A stretch of 64,000 nucleotides of DNA from Monoplex corrugatus. Lineage: Eukaryota; Mollusca; Gastropoda; Littorinimorpha; Ranellidae. The translations under genes were made by a program, and so were the position numbers. Location: assembly GCA_030674185.1 (NCBI GenBank), contig CM060315.1:88322415-88386414 (forward strand), read 5' to 3'. This document shows, piece by piece, positions 40,301-52,189 of this stretch (within the stretch, counting starts at the first letter, position 1; every line of letters starts with the position of its first letter). Under the pieces are notes generated by a model. That model saw only the letters and a list, made by a program, of their open reading frames with translations, searched no databases and was not told where the DNA came from.

Positions 40301-43300
40301 ATGTGTCTTTAGATGTGTCTAAAGTAAGGAGATAGTGAATCATTGCCTGATGTGTGCTGTAGATGTGTCTAAAGTAAAGAGATAGTGAATTATTGCCTGA
40401 TGTGTGCTGTAGATGTGTCTAAAGTAAGGAGATAGTGAATCATTGCCTGATGTGTGCTGTAGATGTGTCTAAAGTAAAGAGATAGTGAATTATTGCCTGA
40501 TGTGTGCTTTAGATGTGTCTAAAAGTAAGGAATAGTGAATCATTGCCTGATGTGTGCTGTAGATGTGTCTAAAGTAAAGAGATAGTGAATCATTGCCTGA
40601 TGTGTGCTGTAGATGTGTCTAAAGTAAAGAGATAGTGAATTATTGCCTGATGTGTGCTGTAGATGTGTCTAAAGTAAAGAGATAGTGAATTATTGCCTGA
40701 TGTGTGCTGTAGATGTGTCTAAAGTAAGGAGATAGTGAATCATTGCCTGATGTGTGCTGTAGATGTGTCTAAAGTAAAGAGATAGTGAATTATTGCCTGA
40801 TGTGTGCTGTAGATGTGTCTAAAGTAAGGAGATAGTGAATCATTGCCTGATGTGTGCTGTAGATGTGTCTAAAGTAAAGAGATAGTGAATCATTGCCTGA
40901 TGTGTGCTGTAGATGTGTCTAAAGTAAAGAGATAATGAATTATTGCCTGATGTGTGCTGTAGATGTGTCTAAAGTAAGGAGATAATGAATCATTGCCTGA
41001 TGTGTGCTGTAGATGTGTCTAAAGTAAGGAGATAGTGAATTATTGCCTGATGTGTGCTGTAGATGTGTCTAAAGTAAGGAGATAATGAATCATTGCCTGA
41101 TGTGTGCTGTAGATGTGTCTAAAGTAAGGAGATAATGAATCATTGCCTGATGTGTGCTGTAGATGTGTCTAAAGTAAGGAGATAATGAATCATTGCCTGA
41201 TGTGTGCTGTAGATGTGTCTAAAGTAAGGAGATAATGAATCATTGCCTGATGTGTGCTGTAGATGTGTCTAAAGTAAGGAGATAGTGAATCATTGCCTGA
41301 TGTGTGCTGTAGATGTGTCTAAAGTAAGGAGATAGTGAATCATTGCCTGATGTGTGCTGTAGATGTGTCTAAAGTAAGGAGATAGTGAAACATTGCCTGA
41401 TGTGTGCTGTAGATGTGTCTAAAGTAAGGAGATAATGAATCATTGCCTGATGTGTGCTGTAGATGAAATATGGACGTGCACATTGCTTTCAGGTCAATGA
41501 AGATGATGATGAAGAACACTCCACTACACGAAGCAAGAAGAAAACGACGGTATGATCTCTGTGTGTGTGTGTGTGAACGCCAGATCTAAACAGACACGTA
41601 GTTTTTGTGTATTTCATACACAGTTTTCGGCACCAGGATGCAAAAGAGTATTTCAGAACAACTGCGGGAAAAATTAAGATGATTGGCCTCCCTAAACAAA
41701 GAAAAGTTTTATCGCTAGTTTTGGCTAGTCAGTAAACTTATTTACAGGAAATGTTCTGGTTACTTATTCCACAAAGTCTTGGAAGTATAAGAAAAACTGT
41801 TTACTAAAATGTGTGGACTATGAAAAGTGTGCAGAAAATATTCCAGTTCCTTTTGTTTTTTCCCACCACCACAAACGTTGGATCATTTTGTGTTCCTGCA
41901 TTCCTTTAAATCTTTGGCTGGAGATATTCATTGTCAGTGCTTCCCTCTCTCCTCTTTTTTCATTTGGTATACAGTTTTGAGGAGGAGTACACAATGTTTG
42001 AGGCTAGAGTACACCAACTGCAAATGAAAATTAGGGTAGACAGGTCTGGAATGTTTGTGTGTTCTGTCCACCTGCACATGTTAATTTCAGTCTCTAGATC
42101 AAAGAAAAGCAGTTTGTAATGGTCCTGCTAAGATAGGACTGGACGTACATCTTCGAAAGTTTATTACAAACGGACAGATTTTTTGGACAATGTCATAGTA
42201 GATGGAGCATTTGCTGCGTGGATAGAACCAGATCCATGCCCTAGTTCAGTTGCACTGTCCTATGTGTACAGCTTTAGATGGGTTATTTGGGATATCTCTT
42301 GAGACCAAGTTTGAGGAAAGTAAAGTAACGGAGGGGAGGTCAGCGCTGCCCTTAAAATAGCTGGCTCAGGAGAAATTGATGTCTGTAACACCTTGCTGCA
42401 CAATGACTGTCCAGGTTAAGGCAGCCTTTACCTTTAACACAGTACTCATCTCAGTAAATATCTGAGGTAATTGTGGTCTCAGAAAATTATTTTGAATGCT
42501 ATATTTGCTGTGTCTGTTGATGGTTTCCTTTCTCTGCCCACAGAAACAGGCTGCGGACACAACACAGAGTTTACAGGAGTCCATCTTGGAGTACCTGGCC
42601 TACAATGGGCAGAGTGAACCAGCTCTACAGGTAATGTTGCTCTACATTATGTCACTGTACTGATGGATGGGCCAGGTTTGCTTACAGAAAGCAGACGTGC
42701 CTACAGTACTTTTTAATAGCGCATAACTTAACAATATCCTCTACCGTAAAACCTTCAAATTCTTCTCCGTCATCATTCAACAACGCCATGCGCCATAACT
42801 CCTCACCGGTCATGAGACTCATTTTCCAAACTTTGAAAATTCGTAGCACCATGAAAACTTGTTCGATTTTGACACTGTAAAGTTCTAAATGCGGGGCAGG
42901 AAGTCGCCAAAACGAGGCTCTCGCTCTCGCAGGATTCTCGTTTAAGTAAACAATGATGGCGGCGTCCTTAGTGGCCACATGTACAGCGGGCGCTGATGAG
43001 CGCTCTGCGGTAAACGCTATTACGATTTACAGCGGGCGCTCTACAGTTAAAAGGGGACTTGTATATGCACAAGAACATAGGGTACAAAGTAGTAATCAAA
43101 CTGTAAGCAGTTCAAGGAAGGAATGGCATAGAACTGTGTGTACTCCTTAAAATGAAGCGCAGAGCACAGCAAAGGCATGCTCATGCAAAACAGGAAAGAT
43201 GGTGTGAAGTACAGAATATGCTAAAGGCACAGTTCCATGAAGGACAGAAAGGAGAACAAAGCCCCCCACCCCTCATTTTTTTTCATGCAGTTGACTGAAA

Positions 43301-46300
43301 CACTGGAGTATGTTATAAGAGAAAGATGACACAATTGAAATCTCATGAAAAGAAGGTTGAAGGGAACTAAGGAAATTTCGAGAACAGCCTGGAGTGCTCT
43401 TGAAAGATAGAGTGAATATGTTTGTCAGGAGAATATTTCTGTTAAAATCCCCATTTAAGTTGTGTCAGTGTTTAATGTCTTAAGGAAACATGAAAACATC
43501 CAGCATGTCTCACCTCACCTGTCTCGCCTGTCAGCGTCACTGGGTTTGCTGTTAGCCACTGAACACCACCATCTCCCTCCAGGCTGCTCTGTCTCGACTT
43601 TTGTGGACAATTTCCGGAATATTTAGGCCACTGATGTTGGTTATGTTCTCAATGTATGAGATTGAAGGTCTGCCTTTCTTCCTTTTTGCCTCTGTGTTTC
43701 CTTGAAAAATGGTTGCCATGAGGTCTGTGTACTTGTTGCATGACACATGGCCAATATATTGTAGTCTTGTTGATGTCTGCTAGCAGTTTTCTGGTGGTCT
43801 CAAGTTCTTCCAGGACACCTTCATTAGTTCTTCTATCTGTCCGTTGACATAGTAGTCTGGTAAAACCACATCTCTGCTGCCTCAATTCTTCTCCAGTCGG
43901 TTTTTCTGAAGAGGCCATAAATCATGACTGGCCAGATCAAATGGGTTTTTTTTAAAAATCCAACTTTCAGGCTATTTGGTATGCCTCTGTCTTTCCAGGT
44001 GTTGTTGAGTTGGACCATTTTTTTGTTTTGCCATTCCATTTCTTATTTTGAGGTCTTTGAAGCAGGTTACGTCATCAGAATTTACAGAGCCAGGATATTT
44101 GAAATCCTTAACATTTTCCAAAAGAACTTTGTTAAGATATCATGATTGTTTTCAGTGTCATTGCCTTTGATATGTAGCACTATTCAGATGAGTTTGCAGA
44201 GTAACACTAGACCAGAATGATGTATTTATGATGTTTATGGTAATGTTGATATCATCGTAACACTGGCTCATGACCATGGCCTTTGCAGTTTGCGCGTCAG
44301 TTCTACATTGCTCAGTGGTACAGGACACCACCGTAGAAGCGGAAAAGAAGATCAAGAAGCAGCAGAACACGTCAGGCTCTGACGATGAAGACTTCAACGA
44401 GACAGAGGATGAGAGGACGACAGAAGTCATGCAGAATGTGGAGAAAAGAAAAAATTTCCTGCTGTCGCAAATCGCCTCCGCACAAACCACATTGGCAACA
44501 TACAGGTACTGGTAATTTTCAGTTCAGTTGGTGAAATGTTGACAGTTGTGTAACTAGTTAAGTATGTGTAAATAGTCTTAGCTGAAGACTGTGAGATAAA
44601 AACAGGGAAAAGAACTGAAATCAACATTAGGTGGGTAGGAATTGATTTTACATAAAATTTTAGATTTGACCTGTCTTGGCATATGTTTGATAAACTTGTT
44701 ATTGTTGTTAGTTTTATAGGAAGTTAGAGGTGGGTATCACTGCATGGATAAAGTGTAAAAAAAAGTTTCTGATCTCCCAGACATCTGCTAGAGCCGTCAT
44801 ATGTTTATGCTTGTAGAACATCAAATGCATATTAAAGATCCTATAAGCCATGTCTTTGCTCAGTGGCACATGGAAACATACAAATACACAGCATTCATGC
44901 CCACCAAAGATGAAGAATGCAGGCTATGTAGTAACATAAAGTGCCCAACAATATGAACCCCCCCCCCACACACACACACACACTCTCTCTCTCTCTCTCT
45001 CTCACTCACTCACACGAGAGAGAGAGAGAACACTCACAAATTCATGCTGCAAATAGTTAAGGAATATTGAATTTGTACACACTCACAGACCTGCCAACCA
45101 GTACGATTTTGGCGTATTATTTTACGATCATAATTAAATAATACTAAATTACGATCGAGTAAAAAATGATACGATGCAAAAAAACAAAAAAAACGATTAT
45201 AGGTCTAGTAGTGACTTTGAGCCGAGAGGCCACTGAGAAGACAATCACGATTGGTAAACAAGTGGACTATGGGCGCAGCCATGTTTGTTATTATAAATGA
45301 GAATCTCGTCAAACGAGAGTCTCGTACTGGGTCAAACGAAAGTCTCGTACCGACTGTGAGACTTCCGTTTTTGCAAAAAGAAAATGGCGACACGAGGTAG
45401 ACCGCGTGGTAGTGGCAAAGGAAAACGTGGTGGTGAAGCTGCTTTGGGCACCGGCAGTGAAAGTGTACAGAAAAAGGCAAAAAGAGAACAAAAGTTCATC
45501 CAGTCGTACTCACAAGAGTACCCATGCATCACTGCATCGAAAGTGGGAAGCACATATGCAAGGTGCAGTGCTTGTGAGTTCGATTTTCTAGTTTCGCATG
45601 GCGGGATCGACGATGTAAAAAAGCACGTGACTTCGTTGAGGCACATTGCAAAGGCATCAGCCTTAAGAAACACCTCTTCTCTTGTTGATTATATTCAAAG
45701 AACTGAAGATACTGATCTCCAGCCCATTCGTGCAGAGGCATATTTCACGGCGTTTTTGGTGGAACACAACGTGCCACTTTCAGCCTCTGACCATGCTGGA
45801 CAGTTGTTTAAGAAGATGTTTCCTGACAGCAACATAGCAGATACCTACAGTTCTGCAAGAACAAAAACCACATCCATTGTGAAGGAATGTGCTGAAGATA
45901 GTAAGGCTGAACTTGTGCAGTGCATGAAGGGACCCTTTGTGTTAGGTACTGATGGTAGTCAGGAGGGGGAAGACAAGTTCTTTCCCATTGTTGTGAGAGC
46001 TGTGGATCCCCATGGAACTACCAAAACTGAACTGCTCAGTGTCCCCTCATGTGAGACGTCAGCCACTGGAGAACACATCTTTCAGTTGTTGGACTCTGAG
46101 CTAAGGGCTTACCAGATAGACTGGAGGAACTGCCTGGCATTTGTAACCGACAATGCCAATGTCATGATTGGGGTCAACAAAGGTGTCATCTCGTTCATCA
46201 GAGACAAGCATCCAGAGACCTTCTTGGCCAGATGTGTATGCCATCTCCTTAGTCTGACTGTGAAGAAAGCCATGAAGGAGTCTAGCAAGTTTGACCTTGA

Positions 46301-49300
46301 TGACACAATGCGTCAACTGGCCTGGTATTTCTCCAAGAGCACTGGCAGACAGCAACGCCTGAAGCAGATCCAGAAGGAACTAGGCTTGCCAGAGCACAAG
46401 GTTGTTGAGCATGTTCCCACCCGATGGCTCTCTCTTGGGGCTGCCTTGGACAGAGCAGTTGAGCAGTGGAACGCTTTGGACAAATTCTTCAAGGAAGAAT
46501 GCAGTGTGAAGACATCACATGCTTCAAGTACATCTAGTTCTGACCCACCTATGAGGCAAAAACTCGGGGATTTCTTCCGGCGCAAGACCACCAAATTGTA
46601 TGTCTTGTTCTATGCAACAGTCTTGGAGGTGTTCAACCAAGTCAACAAACTTGAACAGACCGACAGCGCCAGAATCCATCTGATCAAGAGAGACATGGAA
46701 CGACTGTACAGACGCCTGCTTGTCAGTTATCTGAAGCCAGCTGCTCTGAACAATGGGGCCCTGATGGATGTGGACTTCAAATCCTCATACAACATGAAGC
46801 GTGATGAAGACATCTTCATTGGTAGCACCACCCGAGAACACCTGGACTGTGTGGAAAGTAAGCAGCAGCAGATCTTCATGGAGAATGTGAAGACATTCTA
46901 CAAGGAGGCATGCAAGTACATGAAAGAGAAGCTGAACCCGGCCGAGGAAACTCTATGGAAACATGCAGAGCTTGCGGATGTGAACCTGCAGAAGTCAGTT
47001 CAAGCATCTTCTTTGAAATACTTCTTGAAGAAGTTCCCATGCACTCTGCCACCTAACACAACCCCTGATGAGCTGGAGGGAGAGTTTCTGGAGTACCAGG
47101 CAGCAGAACTTCCACCTGTGGTGTTGAACCAGCCATCAGCAGAACTGCAGTGGAAGGAGATTGGTGCCATGAAAGATCACAATGGTGCCACTAGACTGAA
47201 ACATCTGTCCCAGTTCATGCTGTCAATTCTCCTCATCCCTGTGTCCAACTGTGGGTGTGAGAGAATCTTCAGTCAAGTGTGAAGAAACAAGACTGACTTT
47301 CGGGGATCCATAGGGGCAAAGACATTGGATGCTCTCATGGTTCTGAAGTCCAAGAAAGGGGGCCCATGCTACAAAGCAGTGTTCTCTGATGAGCTCTTGA
47401 AAAAGTGCAAGTCAGCTACCAAAAGGCAGCACACTGAGCACAGTGCAACAAGCTCTACCGACACAACTCAGTAACTTTCAAAGTGTGCCTTGTTGGCTTC
47501 AAATTGTCATTTTGACAATGCAGTTTGTAGCGAAGTAGACATTAGAATTTATGTTTTTTGAGTGAATCATATGTGATTGTGCCTCAGTGGAGACAGACAC
47601 TGGAACTCATAGTGATCAATATATGTGGAAAACAGACACTTGAACTCAGAATTTGTGATGCATGTGAAAAAAGACATTAGAAGTGATACATGTGAAAATA
47701 TGTGTTCCTGGAGCCACAAATGACGAGACGAATCTACTTTATAATGAGGTATATAATTCTTTGTATACTTGGAATACTACTGTTTTTGAAAAAATACTAT
47801 AAAAAATTTATAAAGGTACTATTGCAGGCTTAGAGGGGTTGGCAGGTCTGCACTCACACGAGAGAGAGAACACTCACAAATTCATGCTGCAAATAGTTCA
47901 GGAATATTGAATTTGTGTCAAAAATTATTTGCCATTGTAATAAGTTATTTGACCAGTTATTTTTCACTGTTATGGATTTTTCATTCTTGTTTTTCCTAGT
48001 TTGGTAAAATGGCTTATCTCATCAGTTCTTTTTAGCTGTTATTTTTTTTTTTTTAAGTTTTATGCTTTGTTGTTGTTTAAACCATTTATGTTTAAATATT
48101 TTTCACAGCCTTAGTGTTATTCTGTTCAATACATCGAAGTCACAGTATTGTAGTCTATTTTCTGTGTGTTACTGTCTTTAATACTGCCAGGTCACATTGT
48201 TGTACTCACAATGATGGTGTTGTCTCTTCATGACACTGTAATGTCTGTATTATTGTGTTCAATACATGAAAGTGGCAATATTGTATTACTGTCTCAGGTG
48301 TTAGTATCTTCAATACAAGAAAGTGACAAGGTTGTACACTATAATGTCTCAGTGTTACTATCTTCATTACATGGGAAGTAGCAATATTGTACAGTCTGCT
48401 GTCTGTCTGTTTCAGACCGTCTCCCAGCAAGCTGGATTATGATAGTTCCTGTCTTGTTGCCCGCTACCTGTCTTCCAAACGACCCTTCGCACAGAGTTTT
48501 GATGTGTACCTCACACAGGTAACTCAATTTACAGTCATTGAAAGTTTTCTGATTTAAGGACAGTGAAATTGTCTCACCTTCAGGGCCACTTTTTTTTTTT
48601 AACCCATCCTTTTCTGTAGCCTTTAGTTTTTACACAAAATATGGATGATGCTGGTGAGACAGTTTAATGGTTTTAAATGATCAGGTCAGGAAATGACTTT
48701 CTTTAGTTCAACAACAATGTAGTATCAGATTAATTGATGTTGTGCTAACAAGAACATTAACACTTTGATTCCTGCAAACTATCCACAGTTGATGTCGGTG
48801 AAATAACACAAGGATGCTTATGGTGTGTAGATCCTGAAGGTGTTGAGGGAGACTGCTGTCGCTGTCAGAACCAAAGCCATGAAGTGCCTCACAGCCGTTG
48901 TCGAGTCTGATCCTGGGATTCTGGCTCGGGTAGGTGTCTTTTGTCATTTTTGTTGTGAATTGCAGAGTGGTGAAATCAGTGTCAGTGTTGTCTTGTCATA
49001 TAACTCAAGCTTATCTGGTTCAGTCACATGACACTGGCATTCCTAGTACTCTGATTTATCCATAGTTTTTACAAGTTAATTCTTCAGACTATGATACTAC
49101 ATGCTCGTAAAATGCAAACAAAACAAAAAAAACACACAGTTGTAAGACAAACAGTTTTGTTTCCTATTGTGTGTTTCGCCCAAATTGTTTTTGATCAATT
49201 GATGGACTTGCGGGAATAACAGTCAAGTCAGGGTGGAAGCACAAATCTGATTCTGAACCAAAAGTGGACTAATGAGAAACCCAAACTAGGAAGGTCACTG

Positions 49301-52100
49301 GCAGTGGCTGTGAAACCAAGAAAATGAAAATGTCTGTGGTTGACGGTCAACAATGCTGATCAAGGTACATGGAAAATACCATTTGTGGACATGCAACCAC
49401 ATTAATACTACTGAAAACACTCATTTTAGGGTGGGAAATTGGGGTTCCACTACTGGAGGATATTTTGGGGACTGATCATGTGTATGTGACGCTGTTCAAG
49501 AACATCTGTCAGGGTACCTTGGAATAAAGCCATCACCGATGTCAACAAGGGAAAGACCTGGTGGTGAATACCAAAGCCTGGACTTATTCTCCGTATTCCT
49601 GAATGAGTGTTGGTGTATCCCACAGACAAAACAGGAGAATCTTGTTCGCTTCCGTGTTTTGTCAGTTCCCCCAACAACTACCTTGGTTATGAAATTAAAT
49701 AAGGATGATTTTCCTCTGTTGTCCTTAGTCATGTGTACAACTGTTTTGCCGATTAAGAGATGATGATTTTACAGTCTTTAATCATATGTGTGTGTGTAGG
49801 GGGGCGGGGGGTTACATTTTAAAACTGTATGTACATGTATGGTACTATTGTTGTTGTTTATAGAACTTCAGTTCTGTTGTGTTTATAAATAAAACTACAT
49901 TTTGGAAGTCTATACATTTATTATTAATGTTTCATGGCAGACAATAGCTTATCATTATGGCTTGTACTTGTATTATGGTGTACATGTATAAATTCTGTAT
50001 TTTTTGTTATGATAAATTTTCCTCAGTGTGTGTGTAAATATGTATTTGTTTTTATCACTTTTTTGTATAATTTTTGAGTGGTCACCATGTAAAAATTGGT
50101 GTTTTGGGGGGGGGGGGGGGGGCATCTTGTTTAATTACAAAATGTTGGGAAAACATTGAACAGAAACAAACCCAAACAATTTGGGAAAGGAAGCGGGGTC
50201 AAGTTGTACACTTTCTAAGGTGATGCTTTTTCTCCTTTGCAGAACGACATGCAGCGTGGAGTCCATGCCCGTTTCCTGGATCAGTCTACGTCAGTGCGCG
50301 AGGCAGCAGTGGAACTTGTGGGCAAGTTCATTCTCATCCGTCCAGAGCTCATACCCAAGTACTACGACATGCTGTCCGAGCGCATCCTCGACACAGGCAT
50401 CAGTGTGCGTAAAAGGGTCATCAAGATTTTCAAAGACATTTGTATTGAACACCAAGACTTCAGCAAAATTCCTGAAATGTGTGTGAAAATGATTCGGCGG
50501 GTCAACGATGAAGAGGGGATCAAGGTGAGTTGGAGAATGTTAGTGCAGAATGCAGACATTGTTTTTATTTTTTTTTATTTTTTACATCCTGTTATTTCCT
50601 TATCGTTTTCACCAGCTTCTTTTGTTGGATTGAAAGGATTGATGTCTTAATGTCCACATAAGCAGCATTTGTACATTCTGATTGGAATCATATGTGCAGA
50701 TAGATGCAGTAGAATGTCTGTAATCCTTCTTTCAGTAGGGCCTTTTTCTTTGTGACAACGGGTTTCATGAAATGTTTTAGATTTCAGGAACAAGTCCCAT
50801 CTTTTCTTGTAAGGAATTGAACAAATCATTTGATGCAGAAAATCTGTAGACCATACTTTCATATGTTATTTTGTTTGTTTCTGTGTTTTTCCCTCTTGGC
50901 TGTAAGTTAAAAAATGAATTAAGAGTAGAAAAATGGAGGAATTAAGTCAAAGCTATCGGTAGAAGAAATATTGCTAATGTCAATCCAAGTGTCCGAAGCC
51001 CGGAATTTATGAGAGGTGTTGACAACATTATGAGTTTAGAGGGTTTTTTGTTGTGAATGATGTCTTTCTCTCCCAAATCAAAGGATTATCATATAAACCA
51101 GTGATCTTATGTATCCTGTAATGAATATTCATGAACACAGGTCTATATATATTGCAATTGCTAATGATGTTTCAGAAACTGGTGAATGAGGTGTTCCAGA
51201 CCATGTGGTTCTCTCCAGTCAGCACACGAGAAAGGGACAGCTCCAGATTGCTGCAGAAAGTCATGAACATCACCGATGTGGTCAGTAGTTTGGTCATCAT
51301 GCCCGCTGTGTGGAAGATTTTTCTCTTCGTTTTGATGTTGGTGTGGTGTGTGACATAATGACAGTCAAATGATTCAGTTGTCACTGTTGTTCACACTGTA
51401 TTTAGGAATGTTCAGGCAATATTTTCTATGGGGGTGGAGTTTTATGTTTGAAGGTGCTTGGCTAACAAAGGCTGCACCAAGTTCAAGCACACAATGAGCA
51501 AGAAGAGCCAAGACATTGAAAGATGCATGGCTGTACTATGCCTCTAAAAGATGGAGCAAAGAAGATGATGGAGCAGAGATCAAGCACAGAAAGATAAAGC
51601 ACTGAAAGGGGTGGGACAGTGCGATAACTTGGACGAAGTTGAAGACGGTCAGCTGAAAAACGTCCCTTCATAGTGTTAGCAGAAGGAATGAATGGAACTG
51701 GGCTTGTTCTGAATCATTTACAGGCATAAGGGATGAGAACTAGACCATAATGCCCTGCACCTGCGCCACCTTGTCTGATTGATACCAGTATTAGCTGCTT
51801 CTAAAATTGAGCCAAGAAAGGGTGAGTTTTTTGCCACAGTGCAAACAGCCAGACAAGATAAGATATAGCCAGACATGTATCTAGATAGAAAATACGGCTT
51901 TTCCCCTCAAATTTCTGTTGTATGTGTTTAACCAGAGTGCATGTGAAAGTATTTCCTGTTTATCAATGATCTCTATCAGATATATATTTGCACAATAGAC
52001 CTGCCCAAATAGGGAGTTGTTATGGTTAAAAAAAGAAAATAAAATCAGCCTGATTTTATGTATTTGTATTTAAATCTTTAAGCAAGGGTTTCTTAGCTTG

Positions 52101-52189
<89 letters not shown>

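Noticed and set aside
39569..41466. CRISPR-like regular repeats
   Set aside because: Units are contiguous 50-bp repeats without unique spacers, in an animal intron; a minisatellite.
48757..48790. Another foldback TTAA MITE copy (ATTAACACTTTGATTCCTGC)
   Set aside because: Only about 35 bases resemble the left end and there is no right end; too little to call.
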